Numbered from the stretch's first letter, positions 24,725 to 36,079 are shown. The stretch is 60,165 nucleotides of DNA from Planctomycetota bacterium (GCA_016873095.1 VGYC01000018.1:1-60165); one strand, 5' to 3'. The notes: a model not told the origin generated them from the letters alone. Numbers and translations: made by a program.

Positions 24725-25642
24725 TCAGCGCCTGGCCGCAAGCTTGCCGGCCGAGTGCAGGCGATCGGCCAGGTCACGGATCGTGTCGGCCATGAACAGG
24801 CGCCCCAGCCATTCTCCCGGAATACCTTGATCGCCATGAAAGGCGCCGGCGAGTTGACCGCAAACCGCCCCGGTGGTGTCGGCATCGTCTCCCAGATTCG
24901 CAGCCTGCAGGATGGCCTCGCGAAACGTGTCGGTCCGCCAGAAACACCAGGCCGACGCTTCCAGACAGTGAATGACGTAGCCGGAACCGGAGATGGCGTC
25001 CTCGCCTTTTGTCCGATAGTCGCCCGCCGCGATGGCCCGCACCTTCTCGGCCTTGAAGTCTTCTGGATCGTGCCCGAACAGGATCTCGTCCTTGCCGGCG
25101 CCGGCCAGCGCCTTGACAAGCATGGCCGCAAGCAACCGCGAGGCCTCAACGCACTCTAGGGCGCCGTGTGTGGTTCGCGCGCTCTCACCAGCCCAGTGCC
25201 TGGCCTGGCCCGCATCAGCGTGCCAGAACATTGGCACCGGCGCCAGCCGCATGATGCAGCCATTGCCCGCCGATGTCGGTTCGGTCCGGCCGCTGAACGG
25301 GTTGCCGTTCTGCTTGAAGCGCGCCAGGGATCCCCGGATCGTGATGCCAATGTCGAAGCACTTGCCGGTGCTGCTGAGATATCCCTCCTCATGCCAGCGA
25401 CAGTAGCGCTTCATCTGATCGACGGCATCGAAGCCCTGGCATTCGATCAGACTGGTGGCCAGGCAAAGTGCCATCGAAGTGTCATCGGTCCAGGCGCCAG
25501 GCGGCAGTCGAAACGGCCCGCCGCCCACCATGTCGGTCAGCGGCGTGAAACTGCCCCGCGCCCGGAACTCGACCGTCGTGCCCACGGCATCTCCACAGGC
25601 AAGGCCGAGAAGGCAACCACGATTGCGATCAGCATGGTCCAT
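24725..25642 (-). CDS. ADP-ribosylglycohydrolase family protein
   Basis: A 305-residue protein of the DraG/ARH family, which removes ADP-ribose from proteins or small molecules using two magnesium ions. Motifs: GLACGDAVGTTVEF near residues 10-23, the metal-binding WTDDTSMALCLA near 49-60, GNGCIMRLAPVPMF near 126-139 and the C-terminal LGDDADTTGAVCGQLAGA. Complete length suggests an active enzyme. GAAGAG lies 6 bases before the ATG at 25642, and the upstream gene stops 10 bp earlier, so the two are co-transcribed. No ADP-ribosyltransferase adjoins it. Confidence 0.92.
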   Translation of the reverse strand: MDHADRNRGCLLGLACGDAVGTTVEFRARGSFTPLTDMVGGGPFRLPPGAWTDDTSMALCLATSLIECQGFDAVDQMKRYCRWHEEGYLSSTGKCFDIGITIRGSLARFKQNGNPFSGRTEPTSAGNGCIMRLAPVPMFWHADAGQARHWAGESARTTHGALECVEASRLLAAMLVKALAGAGKDEILFGHDPEDFKAEKVRAIAAGDYRTKGEDAISGSGYVIHCLEASAWCFWRTDTFREAILQAANLGDDADTTGAVCGQLAGAFHGDQGIPGEWLGRLFMADTIRDLADRLHSAGKLAARR

Positions 25643-25652
25643 GGCAGACTCT

Positions 25653-27845
25653 TCATTCTTCGGCGACAAGCAGCGTGTGCATCACCAGTCGCGGCACGAC
25701 TACCACCGTGGCGGTGCCATCGCGGCGTGCTGCCAGCGGCCGGTTGCCTGGCTCCAGATGAAAGGACCGCGGCGTTTTGCGGGTGAAGCGCACCTCGATG
25801 TCGTGGATCGGCACGACTTCCTCGCGCAGCGGCACGTCGGCGACGGGCAGGCCGTGGTTGGCGGTCGTGTTCATGCCGTTATGGAGATGGACGATGGTGC
25901 GGCGGCCGTCCTGGCCGCCTTGCGTGTAATAGGTCGCCTGCACGCACATCGAGGCCTTTACCTCGATGGGCGCTGGTTCACGGGCCGCCCAGGAAATGGC
26001 GCGGGCCAGCAGCCGGCGCTGGTAGGGATAGGCGTAGCTCCACATGGCCGCATCCAGCCCGGCCGCGAGATAGACGACGCGCCCCTTGCCAAAAGAGCGC
26101 GTGACGACGGCCGGCAGTTGTGTCTGCGAACCGTCGGGAGTCATGCTGGCCGCGACAACGCCGTCCTTCGGCTGGTTCACGCGCACCTGCGGTCCCCGAA
26201 ACGTGACGCGTTTGCCCGGCACCAGCTTGTCGAGCCGAGCATCGCGCAGCAGTTCATGATCGCCCCCGGTCAGCGTCGCCAGGCCGGTGCGGTTCTTCCA
26301 GTAGCTCTCGTCGATGGCGATGGCGAAGTTGGGATCAAGCTCGGGCCGCTTCAGTGGCGCTCTTGGACGCCCCTGGTAGGCGACGTCGAAGACATCTGCG
26401 AGAGCGAAGTCGCCGCGCGGCCGGCCCAACTCGTCGCACAGCGACGTTTCCGCCGTCGCCACCAGACCACCGCCGTTGCGCACATAGTCGCGCAGCGCCT
26501 TCACCTGGACGTCCGACAGGGCCGCGGCATTGGCCAGCACGACCACGGCATGCCGTGACAGCACCTTGTCATTGATGTCCCAGTCGTTGAGCAGCCGCAA
26601 CGGCAGATGTTCCTCCATGCCGACCCGGAACGTGCCGAACAGGTGCGCCAGGAATCGCTCCGGAATGTCCTTGTAGGCGTAGAACTGGCGTGTCTGCTCG
26701 CTGACCAGCAGGCCGGCCCAGGGCAACGTTTCGGTACGCGTCAGCCAGCGTTCACGGTTCTTGACTTCACGAAAGATGGCCATGGTCGATTCCAGATGGC
26801 CTGGCCAGCCGAACGACTCGGCAGCGATACTGCCATTTGTCAGCGCCAGGAAGTTGCGCGTCAGCCGTTCGTGCGCGGGGAAGCTATCCGTCCCATAAGG
26901 GTTGCCGCGCGACATCAGATAGGCTTCGGACGCATTGGGCCGGTCGCCAGCGACGGCCCGCAGGTAGGCGGCGCCGAAGGCCGGGGCGACGCTGCCGCCA
27001 AAGTTGGTCTCGTCTAGCCACCATTCTTGCATCGGCAGATCGAAGAGCAGGTTGAGCCGCGTCGGCATGGCCCGTGGCGAATGCAGATAATGCCCGTAAC
27101 GGCCGGCGTTCACGGTCCACGTCATGATGACCGCGTCCGGATTGATCTGTTGCAGGCGCCGGCGCAGGCGTCGATAGTGGTCTTCGAGCTTGTCGCCGCG
27201 CCAGACCAGGTACTCGCGATAGCGTACATCATCGAGATCGACGCGGGCCGGCAGATCGCGCCTTCGTTCCCGACGGTACGACTGCGTGCAACCGAAACAA
27301 TGACACAGCGGAGCGTGGTAGTTGCCGTCGAACGAGTAGCCATCGAGCTTGTAATCGCGGACCAGCTCGGCGCAGACTTCAATGAGGTGATCGCCCCACG
27401 GGCCGACGTTGCAGCACAGCCGCGCGCCCAGGCTCTTCTCGTCCGGCTCGCCCTTGGGCTTGATGCCCCGTTCCGGATGAATCCGCCATTCCGGATGCTT
27501 CTTCGCGAGTTCGACCGGGGCGAACGGCGGCAAGCCCAGGACCAGTTTCATGCCGTGGCGATGACAGTCCTCGACAAACTTGCGGAGCAGCCGGTCCTCC
27601 GCGGACGGCAAACCCCCGCCTTCGCGCCGCAACGGAAAGTACGGCCAGACGGCATTGCCATGCACGACCTGCACGCCAGCCTTGGCCGCCAGCGCGACCT
27701 GCCCCGGCGTGAGGAACGCCATGCGCGTGACATCCTGGACCCAGGCGGGGCTTTTCACGGGTTCGGCTTGCCCGGACGCCGGCGTCGCCACATTGACCAA
27801 CGCCGGCACAAGCATCGTTGAGATGCTGAATCCCCAAAGATTCAT
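25653..27845 (-). CDS. Secreted glycoside hydrolase-like protein (GHL6/GH42-like)
   Basis: A 730-residue protein with a signal peptide (about 1-27). The first half resembles a TIM-barrel glycosidase-like domain: QVALAAKAGVQVVHGNAVWPYF, GMKLVLGLPPF, and KLDGYSFDGNYHAPLCHC, where acidic residues follow a strand. The second half contains a glutamine-amidotransferase-like segment (LSDVQVKALRDYVRNGGGL) as in beta-galactosidase trimerisation domains, then a beta-rich C terminus. Substrate cannot be predicted and the catalytic pair is not certain. GAGGA lies about 7 bases before the ATG. It precedes the ADP-ribosylglycohydrolase gene in an apparent operon. Confidence 0.72.
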   Translation of the reverse strand: MNLWGFSISTMLVPALVNVATPASGQAEPVKSPAWVQDVTRMAFLTPGQVALAAKAGVQVVHGNAVWPYFPLRREGGGLPSAEDRLLRKFVEDCHRHGMKLVLGLPPFAPVELAKKHPEWRIHPERGIKPKGEPDEKSLGARLCCNVGPWGDHLIEVCAELVRDYKLDGYSFDGNYHAPLCHCFGCTQSYRRERRRDLPARVDLDDVRYREYLVWRGDKLEDHYRRLRRRLQQINPDAVIMTWTVNAGRYGHYLHSPRAMPTRLNLLFDLPMQEWWLDETNFGGSVAPAFGAAYLRAVAGDRPNASEAYLMSRGNPYGTDSFPAHERLTRNFLALTNGSIAAESFGWPGHLESTMAIFREVKNRERWLTRTETLPWAGLLVSEQTRQFYAYKDIPERFLAHLFGTFRVGMEEHLPLRLLNDWDINDKVLSRHAVVVLANAAALSDVQVKALRDYVRNGGGLVATAETSLCDELGRPRGDFALADVFDVAYQGRPRAPLKRPELDPNFAIAIDESYWKNRTGLATLTGGDHELLRDARLDKLVPGKRVTFRGPQVRVNQPKDGVVAASMTPDGSQTQLPAVVTRSFGKGRVVYLAAGLDAAMWSYAYPYQRRLLARAISWAAREPAPIEVKASMCVQATYYTQGGQDGRRTIVHLHNGMNTTANHGLPVADVPLREEVVPIHDIEVRFTRKTPRSFHLEPGNRPLAARRDGTATVVVVPRLVMHTLLVAEE

Positions 27846-27904
27846 GGCTGATTCCTCGACCATGGCGGCAACATCGTCGCTGCCATTCTAAGCACCGTGC
27901 TTTG

Positions 27905-27913
27905 TGCTACAAT
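27905..27913 (+). promoter_or_regulatory. Extended -10 promoter (TGCTACAAT)
   Basis: TACAAT at 27908-27913 preceded by TGc; no clear -35. A start near 27920 would give the small membrane protein gene a leader of about 28 nt. Confidence 0.55.
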
Positions 27914-27947
27914 GGTACAGACCCGAAGACCAAGCAAGAGACCCGAC

Positions 27948-28130
27948 ATGGACCACCACGAGCAGCATCATCTCAAGCATCAAAAAGAACGCGAGCACAA
28001 GAAGGCGCTGGAGAAACAGCACGAGCATCAAACCGAGAAGCAGCTCCGCGTCATTCACCCGGCATGGTTCCTGGCGCTGGGCATCGTGCTGATCGGCGCT
28101 GTGGTCTACGTGTGGACGTTCATCTGGTGA
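27948..28130 (+). CDS. Small single-pass membrane protein, histidine/lysine-rich
   Basis: A 60-residue protein. Residues 1-36 are almost entirely charged or histidine (MDHHEQHHLKHQKEREHKK), likely a helix facing the cytoplasm or binding metal. Residues 38-58 form one membrane helix (PAWFLALGIVLIGAVVYVW). No family is recognised. It is monocistronic, between the divergent glycosidase-like gene and the convergent UbiD gene, with its own -10 element. Confidence 0.7.
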   Translation: MDHHEQHHLKHQKEREHKKALEKQHEHQTEKQLRVIHPAWFLALGIVLIGAVVYVWTFIW

Positions 28131-28174
28131 GCGATTCGTGAGCGACGTTGCCAGCGTCACCCACGAAAGCCACG

Positions 28175-30013
28175 TCAAATAATCCCATGTAACGGCCGAC
28201 CCGGCGCTGCCAGCGCATCCACGCGCTGCGTGATCTTCTTGTCCTCCACCAGCGGCGGCGCGTGCTGCGGTTTGACGCGAGCGTCGATCACCAGGGAACC
28301 GGCGCAGCCCCAATGCTTCTGGTGCGTGAAGGCGGCGAGGCCGTGGATGTCGGCCGCCGGGTTCGAGCGCGTGAACGTCACCCACAGGAAGTTGCTGAGC
28401 GACTTCGACGTGAAGTCGCTGTCATCCACCAGCACGATCAGCGGCAAGGCGTCGGTCACTTCAAGTTGCTGACAGAAGTGCAACAATGCCGGCTCGTATT
28501 CGCGCGATGAGTCGCCGCGATCGAACTTCGGCGCCTGCACGGCCAGGATGCCCGGCAGACAGATGTGCGGCGCAGAAAAGCCGTCCGGAAGCTGCAAGCC
28601 CGGCGGCACCTGTGTCGCCAGCTGGCGCCGCGGCGGGCCGGCGACGGCGATCACTGCCTTGGAGCCCTCGTTCAGTCCGGTCCCGGAATAATCGAGCGTG
28701 TCGATCGTCGTCCGCGTGTGCAGGTGCAGGTCGGTCCGCCAGTCCACTCTCTCCAGGACGTGCTGCAAGAACGCCGGGATCTTGTGGATGTTGAGGCCCG
28801 GATTGTCCTCGCGCGCGACGATGAGCAGATACTTCGCGAGCGAAAGCTGTCCCTGGCCCAGGATGGCGTTCGCCTGCGTCAGCAGTTCTTGCGGCCGGCG
28901 CTCCTTTGAGTAGGGCACGTAGCGCTCGCTGCCGATGGCGAGAAGCAGTGGATGCACGCCGGCCGCATCGACGGCATGCACCGCATGCACGCCCTTGACC
29001 ACGGTCGGGATGACCGGCCCGGTCAGTTCATGGATGAACTGCCCGAAGCTGGTGTCCTCCTGCGGCGGCCGGCCGACGACGGTGAACGGCCAGATGGCGC
29101 CCTCGCGATGCCAGACCTTGTCCACGTTCAGCACCGGAAATGGATGCGCCAGGCTGTAGTAGCCGAGGTGATCGCCGAACGGGCCTTCGGGAAGCTGCAA
29201 CTCCGGATCGACGGTGCCGCTGATGCTGAAATCGACATCGGCGAGGATCGGCAGCTGGCCCTTGCGACGAATGAGACGGATGCGCTGCCCGCCGAGGGCG
29301 CCGGCGAAGGTGATCTCCGGCATGCCTTCGGGCAACGGCATGACGGCCGCCACCGCCAGCGCCGGCGGCCCGCCGACGCAGATGTTGACGCGAAACGGCA
29401 CGCCGCGCCGTAGCGCCGCGGCGTGGTGCACGCCGATGCCGCGGTGAATCTGGTAATGCATGCCGACCTGCCGATCCGGCTTGTACTTCCCGCCGGAAAG
29501 CTGGATGCGATACATGCCCAGGTTGGAGTGCTGCCAGCCGGGACGATTCGCATCTTCGGTGTAGACTTGCGGCAGTGTGATGAAGGCGCCGCCGTCGTCC
29601 GGCCAGGAGACCTGCTGTGGCAACTGGCTGATGGTCGTCGGATAGGCCAGCACCGGCCCGTGCGTCACCCACTTCGGCCGCATGTTCCACAGCACGCGCG
29701 GCACATCGGCGAACCGCCACGGCTTCTTGAAGAAGCTACCGGCGTCCACCTTCAGCTCGACCAGCTTCTGGATGGCGTCGATGGTGTCGCGGAACATGAA
29801 GCGCAGCCGCGACAGCGTACCAAACAGGTTGCAGGCCATCGGAAACCGGCAGCCCTTGACGCGCGTCATCAAGATGGCCGGCCCGCCCGCCTGGTAGACG
29901 CGCCGCTGGATCTCCGCCGCCTCCAGGTACGGATCGACTTCCTCCGCGATCCGCACCAGCTGCCCGGTCCGATCAAGGTCGGCGATACATTCTTGGAGGT
30001 TGCGATAGGCCAT
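28175..30013 (-). CDS. UbiD family decarboxylase
   Basis: A 612-residue member of the UbiD family, which uses prenylated FMN to decarboxylate aromatic or alpha,beta-unsaturated acids reversibly. The N-terminal block FRNLQE-like MAYRNLQECIADLDRTGQL, the central YRIQLSGGKYKPDRQVGMHYQIHRG, and LPEGPFGDHLGYYS, which carries the acidic active-site region (EGPFGDH), are all in place. It is longer than classical UbiD (about 490) in its C-terminal part. No UbiX prenyltransferase is in the window. Whether it serves menaquinone synthesis (MenA/futalosine route) or catabolism is open. Confidence 0.87.
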   Translation of the reverse strand: MAYRNLQECIADLDRTGQLVRIAEEVDPYLEAAEIQRRVYQAGGPAILMTRVKGCRFPMACNLFGTLSRLRFMFRDTIDAIQKLVELKVDAGSFFKKPWRFADVPRVLWNMRPKWVTHGPVLAYPTTISQLPQQVSWPDDGGAFITLPQVYTEDANRPGWQHSNLGMYRIQLSGGKYKPDRQVGMHYQIHRGIGVHHAAALRRGVPFRVNICVGGPPALAVAAVMPLPEGMPEITFAGALGGQRIRLIRRKGQLPILADVDFSISGTVDPELQLPEGPFGDHLGYYSLAHPFPVLNVDKVWHREGAIWPFTVVGRPPQEDTSFGQFIHELTGPVIPTVVKGVHAVHAVDAAGVHPLLLAIGSERYVPYSKERRPQELLTQANAILGQGQLSLAKYLLIVAREDNPGLNIHKIPAFLQHVLERVDWRTDLHLHTRTTIDTLDYSGTGLNEGSKAVIAVAGPPRRQLATQVPPGLQLPDGFSAPHICLPGILAVQAPKFDRGDSSREYEPALLHFCQQLEVTDALPLIVLVDDSDFTSKSLSNFLWVTFTRSNPAADIHGLAAFTHQKHWGCAGSLVIDARVKPQHAPPLVEDKKITQRVDALAAPGRPLHGII

Positions 30014-30228
30014 TGTGGCGGCGGATGCGAAGAGCAGGGGCCTGGATCGGCGTTCGTTGTTCAAGTAGCTGGGCGAGCACGCCTCATCATTCTACGACAG
30101 CGAGATGGCAAATGCAGAACCAGCGGCAGTTCGGACAATGATTGGTCATTTGCTGAATTCGATTGCATCGGGTGCGGTGGTCAATGGCGAAGGTGAGTGT
30201 ATGATTATCAACAAAATGGCGTCGCAAC

Positions 30229-32796
30229 ATGGCCGACTTGAGAACTCGGCTGGTGGGCCTTGTGATGACCGCTGCGAGCGCCGGTTTTCTGGGCCGCGCT
30301 GGCGCAGTGCCACAGGAGGCCAGACCAGCGGCAGGTGTCGTCGTAGAAAAGGACTCAGGCGGCAACCATCATGCCCGAATCGATCGCTACGGTGATCCAC
30401 TTCCAGCCGGCGCCATCGCGCGCCTGGGGACGGTTCGCTTCCGACATCCATTCATGGTGAATCAGCTTGCCTACACGCCCGACGGCAAAATGCTGGCGTC
30501 GGCGTGTTCCGACGGCAGCGTGCGCCTGTGGGATGCGGCAACGGGGAAGGCCATACGGTCCTTCCGAAGTGCGGCGAATCCGTTGCCGAACACGGGGCAG
30601 GTTGAGATCCGGGGAGTTGCGGTTTCACCGGATGGCAAGACGGTCCTGGGCATGGAAAACCATGAAACTGTGCATGTCTGGGACCTGGCATCCGGAAAGC
30701 CATTGCGGCAGTTGTTCGGAGGCAATGGTTTTTGCATGGCGCTTTCGCCGGATGGCGCCATCGTTGCCAAGGGGCTCGGCGGAGGTCGCGATGGAGTGCA
30801 GGTGTCCATCTGGGACGTGGCCAGCGGCCAGCGAATCCGCACATTTGGCGCAATGCGTCGGGCCGTGCAAGGCCTCGCCTTTTCGCCAGACAGCAAGATT
30901 CTTGCTGTTGGAGAGGGTTCCTTTCGCGAGAAGGAGGAAGCATCGGGTAGCTCGGTGCGTCTCTGGAATCCGAGCAATGGAAAGCAAGTACACGAGCTCA
31001 AAGGACACACGGGGGGCATTTCGGCCGTCGCATTCTCCCGCGATGGCAAACTGCTGGTTTCGGCGAGCTATGACGGGACCCTGCGCTTTTGGGAGCCAGG
31101 TGCTGGTCGATCATTGCGCATGGTTCGCGTGCCCGAAGATCCTTTTCCGACGGGTTTTCCAGGCATTCTCAAAGGTCTTCATTATGGCGGCATCCGCAGC
31201 CTGGCCTTCTCCCCGGATGGTCAGATACTTGCTTCGGGCGGCTGGGATGGGATCGTTCGCCTCTGGGACGCTGGCTCGGGAAGGAAGCTTCGCACGATAC
31301 GCGCCCATGGCCGCGAAGTCACCGGTCTGACATTCGCGCCGGGCGGCAAGGTGCTGGCATCCGCAAGCTGGCATCACACGATTCGGTTGTGGGATCCGGC
31401 CACCGGCAAGGAAGTTCAGCCGCGACAGGCGAGCGTGAGTCCGGTGGCAACCATTGCCGTTTCTCCGGATGGCCAGGTGGCGGCCGCGGCATGTGCGGAT
31501 CGGACTATCCTCCTCTGGTCCCTGAAGACTCGCGAGATTGACCACTGTCTCCGCGGCCACGGAGACTCGATCTATTCGCTCGCGTTTTCACCCGACTCGC
31601 AAAAGGTCGCCAGTGCGAGCGCGGACCGCAGCGTTCGCGTCTGGACAACCAAAGGCCGCGAACTGCAAAAGTTCGATCACAAGTTCTCTCCATATGCTGT
31701 GACGTTTGCCGGGGAACGACTGCTGTCAGGTGGACGGGATGGCCTCATTGTCTGGAATTGGTCAATCGGCAAGATGGAAACGGCAATTCGACCAAGAGGT
31801 TACATATCGTACTTGCAGGCATCAGCGGACGGCCGGCTTGTCTCGGCGCAAGGCACGGAGGGATTGCTCTGGGATGCTGCGCGTCGCAAGGAGCGGCGAC
31901 GAATTGGCGACGCTGTCTATCTCACGGTCGCGCCCGATGGCCGAACCTACCTAACGGAAGGTCTTGACGGCATCATTCGCCTCTGGGCCGTTGCCAACGG
32001 TCAGGAGCTGCGGTCGTTTCCTGGTCGAGGTTATGGGAGAAGCATGGTTTCGGCGCCCCATTTTCTATTTTCTCCCGACGGGCGGCTGCTCGCCCAGATT
32101 GGAGCAGGCGCCGTCAACGTCTGGGAACTCGCAACCGGAAAGATACGACGACGCTTTGTCGGCCACGAGGGCAGAATTAGCGCCATTGCCTTCTCTGCCG
32201 ACGGTCGCACGATCCTGTCCGGCGGCGAGGATACCACAGTCCTGATCTGGGATCTGGCCCGACGCTTTGAGAGTCGATCCAAACAGCTAGCGCCGGCCGA
32301 ACTGCCATCCCTGTGGCGCGACCTCGGCGGCGCAGATGCCGAGCGCGCGGACCAGGCCATCGGCGCCCTTGCGGCCCATCCCGGTCAAACCGTGCGCTTT
32401 CTCGATCAGCAACTCCGTCCAGCAACCGCCGTCGATCCGAAACGCCTGGCCATGCTGATCGCCGACCTGGGCAGCGACCAATTTGCTGTCCGCGAGAAGG
32501 CTGCCGACGAACTGGCTCACTGGCGTGAACAGTCCGAGCCGTCCCTCCGACAAGCGCTGACACGAATGCTCTCTCTGGAGACTCGCCGTCGCATCGAGCA
32601 GGTACTGGCCAAGCTTCGTAGGCCGCTTGAGGCTTCCGAGTTGCTTCGGTCGGTGCGGGCCGTGGAAGTTCTGGAGCGGATCGGCTCACGGTCGGCACGC
32701 AACCTTCTAACGAGGCTGGTCGCGGGACCAACGGAGGCCCGTCTGACACAGGAGGCCGCGGCAGTGCTGGCGCGCCTGCTACTGCCGCAGGAATGA
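30229..32796 (+). CDS. Secreted WD40-repeat protein with HEAT-like C terminus
   Basis: An 855-residue protein with a signal peptide (about 1-26, ending GRAGAVP). Between residues 65 and 680 about 13-14 WD repeats can be counted by their ends (LWDAATGK, VWDLASGK, IWDVASGQ, LWNPSNGK, LWDAGSGR, LWDPATGK, VWELATGK, IWDLARR), enough for two seven-bladed propellers. The last ~150 residues are helical and hold an FAVREKAADELAHW motif typical of planctomycete WD40 proteins, HEAT-like. It is probably a periplasmic scaffold; partners are unknown. The gene is monocistronic, divergent from UbiD. Confidence 0.88.
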   Translation: MADLRTRLVGLVMTAASAGFLGRAGAVPQEARPAAGVVVEKDSGGNHHARIDRYGDPLPAGAIARLGTVRFRHPFMVNQLAYTPDGKMLASACSDGSVRLWDAATGKAIRSFRSAANPLPNTGQVEIRGVAVSPDGKTVLGMENHETVHVWDLASGKPLRQLFGGNGFCMALSPDGAIVAKGLGGGRDGVQVSIWDVASGQRIRTFGAMRRAVQGLAFSPDSKILAVGEGSFREKEEASGSSVRLWNPSNGKQVHELKGHTGGISAVAFSRDGKLLVSASYDGTLRFWEPGAGRSLRMVRVPEDPFPTGFPGILKGLHYGGIRSLAFSPDGQILASGGWDGIVRLWDAGSGRKLRTIRAHGREVTGLTFAPGGKVLASASWHHTIRLWDPATGKEVQPRQASVSPVATIAVSPDGQVAAAACADRTILLWSLKTREIDHCLRGHGDSIYSLAFSPDSQKVASASADRSVRVWTTKGRELQKFDHKFSPYAVTFAGERLLSGGRDGLIVWNWSIGKMETAIRPRGYISYLQASADGRLVSAQGTEGLLWDAARRKERRRIGDAVYLTVAPDGRTYLTEGLDGIIRLWAVANGQELRSFPGRGYGRSMVSAPHFLFSPDGRLLAQIGAGAVNVWELATGKIRRRFVGHEGRISAIAFSADGRTILSGGEDTTVLIWDLARRFESRSKQLAPAELPSLWRDLGGADAERADQAIGALAAHPGQTVRFLDQQLRPATAVDPKRLAMLIADLGSDQFAVREKAADELAHWREQSEPSLRQALTRMLSLETRRRIEQVLAKLRRPLEASELLRSVRAVEVLERIGSRSARNLLTRLVAGPTEARLTQEAAAVLARLLLPQE

Positions 32797-32822
32797 CGGC
32801 TGAAAGCTGACGCAGGCAAGCT

Positions 32823-33458
32823 TCAGGCGGCGGCGGGGCTGCCACAGGAGGCGCAGAAGCGGCTGCCGGCGGCCAGTGACTCATGACAGGTCGGGCAGTG
32901 CGTCTCGGCATGGACCGACTTGCCGCACTGGCTGCAGAAGGCGCCGGCGGCCGGGGCATGGCCGCAATGCGGACAGGATGCGATGGCCTGTCGCTGTCCC
33001 ATGTCGACGCCGTTGGTCTGATCGAACTGCCCAGCCCTGTGGCGCAGCTGTTCGCGGGCCACCTGTGCCTGGATGCCGGCGGCTTCCTTGTGCAGGTTGG
33101 GAGCGCAGCTCTCGCACAGGCCGGCTTCGTGGTTCCAGCATTTTTCTGGGCAGACCCAGTGCCCGCAGCGCGTGCATGACTTGAGCCGCTGCCTGGCCTC
33201 GGTCACGGCCGTCTCGTAGGCGCTGTCCCAGGCACCGCCCCGGAAAATGTCCTTCACCTGATCGCCCGCGTAACCCCACGACCACCAGCGGCCCAGGCCA
33301 TAGCTGATGGCATGGACGAGCTTGGCCAGCACGCCGACCTTGCTGGTCTGGAACCGCGACATGTGGCCGTTGCCGCACTTGTCGCAGTGAAATTCGAACT
33401 GGAAGCCGGTGTCGTTGGACCGGTCGGTGTAGTTGCGCGTGAACTGCATCAGAGCCAT
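32823..33458 (-). CDS. Zinc-ribbon domain protein
   Basis: A 211-residue cytoplasmic protein with four cysteine clusters: CDKCGNGH near 25-32, CTRCGHWVCPEKCWNHEAGLC near 95-115, CPHCGHAPAAGAFCSQCG near 162-179 and CPTCHESLAAGSRFCASCG near 188-206. The last two are standard double zinc ribbons. Between clusters one and two lies a glycine/tryptophan-rich region. It could act as a scaffold for protein or RNA binding; no enzyme domain is visible. GGGAGG lies 5 bases before the ATG, and a good promoter is at 33495-33522. Confidence 0.82.
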   Translation of the reverse strand: MALMQFTRNYTDRSNDTGFQFEFHCDKCGNGHMSRFQTSKVGVLAKLVHAISYGLGRWWSWGYAGDQVKDIFRGGAWDSAYETAVTEARQRLKSCTRCGHWVCPEKCWNHEAGLCESCAPNLHKEAAGIQAQVAREQLRHRAGQFDQTNGVDMGQRQAIASCPHCGHAPAAGAFCSQCGKSVHAETHCPTCHESLAAGSRFCASCGSPAAA

Positions 33459-33494
33459 GACTGCCTCCCGCCGACGAGATCGAGCCGCTACCGA

Positions 33495-33522
33495 AATCTA
33501 GGTCATGACAGCGGGTTGTCAA
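33495..33522 (-). promoter_or_regulatory. Sigma70-type promoter for zinc-ribbon gene
   Basis: On the minus strand TTGACA (33522-33517), a 16-bp spacer and TAGATT (33500-33495). Transcription from about 33488 would leave a 30-nt leader with a good ribosome-binding site. Confidence 0.65.
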
Positions 33523-33602
33523 CGGACCCGCCATGAGAAAAAAGGAGCTATGCTTGGTGAAGAAATGTGCCGGTCGAGAGTTGTCCCGTTGAGGAGCTGG
33601 CG

Positions 33603-33947
33603 ATGGCGGTGGTGGTGTTTGTCGTCGTACCGCTGGGGTGGTTCGTGACAGGCTGGCTCATCGGCCGGTCAGTGGCGGCGTCGCTGTTCTTTTGCGAGCG
33701 TGGCCTTCGGCTGGGCAAGAGCAGCGGCCGCTGGTGCATGCTGACTCTGCCCGTCGCTTATCTCGTGCTGCTGTTCAGCGGCGGCAGCGGCAACGCCGGC
33801 CATGGCCTCGCCCTCTTCGGCAGCCCGACATTCTTCGAGCTCGCCAGCGTCGTCCCCTTCTATGCCGTTCCGATCCTGGCAGTCTACAGCGCTCTGCTCT
33901 ATGTCGTCCGCGACCTGACGTTGGGACACTCGAAGGGCAGCGCGTGA
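33603..33947 (+). CDS. Small multi-pass membrane protein
   Basis: A 114-residue protein with three to four hydrophobic stretches (residues 2-25, about 45-60, 72-100). No family motif is recognised. GAGGAG lies 6 bases before the ATG at 33603, which decides this start over an upstream in-frame codon. It converges on the next small membrane gene, leaving 21 bp between the stops. Confidence 0.65.
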   Translation: MAVVVFVVVPLGWFVTGWLIGRSVAASLFFCERGLRLGKSSGRWCMLTLPVAYLVLLFSGGSGNAGHGLALFGSPTFFELASVVPFYAVPILAVYSALLYVVRDLTLGHSKGSA

Positions 33948-33968
33948 TCGAATCGGGCGCAACCAGGC

Positions 33969-34250
33969 TCAAGAAGGCGAGGTCTTGCTCTCTACAACGC
34001 TGCGCGCCGCCGGCCGTGGCCGGAAGAATACCCACGCTGTGACGATCAACCCAATGGCGCTGGCCAGGGCGGTGCGCTTGACCGTGCTGTCCTCGGCGAA
34101 CAGCCGAAAGATGCGTTCCCAGATCGGCGGATCGGTCTCGAACTCGGTCAACCAGGGAGCGGCAACGACCAGCCCGCCCAGCGCCAGCGCCGCCGCCACC
34201 GTCAACAGAAACAGCACGCTGGAGATGAAGCGCTGCACGCGAACCTCCAT
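33969..34250 (-). CDS. Small two-helix membrane protein
   Basis: A 93-residue protein with helices near 9-32 (SSVLFLLTVAAALALGGLVVA) and 60-77 (ALASAIGLIVTAWVFF), separated by an acidic segment that contains DPPIWERIFRLFAED. No family is recognised and no clear ribosome-binding site is present. It lies directly downstream of enolase on the same strand, with the perfect inverted repeat 34256-34330 filling the gap. Its ATG begins 6 bases past that hairpin, so folding of the repeat could hide the start. Confidence 0.65.
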   Translation of the reverse strand: MEVRVQRFISSVLFLLTVAAALALGGLVVAAPWLTEFETDPPIWERIFRLFAEDSTVKRTALASAIGLIVTAWVFFRPRPAARSVVESKTSPS

Positions 34251-34255
34251 GTCGA

Positions 34256-34329
34256 GTTTTCAGTGTTCAGTTTTCAGTGTTCAGAATCAAGTGTTGCTTC
34301 CCTGGACACTGAAAACTGAACACTGAAAA

Positions 34330-34330
<1 letters not shown>
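34256..34330. repeat. Perfect 25-bp inverted repeat beside enolase stop
   Basis: The left arm 34256-34280 and right arm 34306-34330 are exact inverses around a 25-nt loop. Each arm is itself made of TTTTCAGTGTTCAG units shared with 4263-4286. The right arm reaches the last base of the enolase stop codon, so the hairpin can act as a 3' end or insulating structure for the eno message. Confidence 0.85.
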
Positions 34331-36079
<1,749 letters not shown>

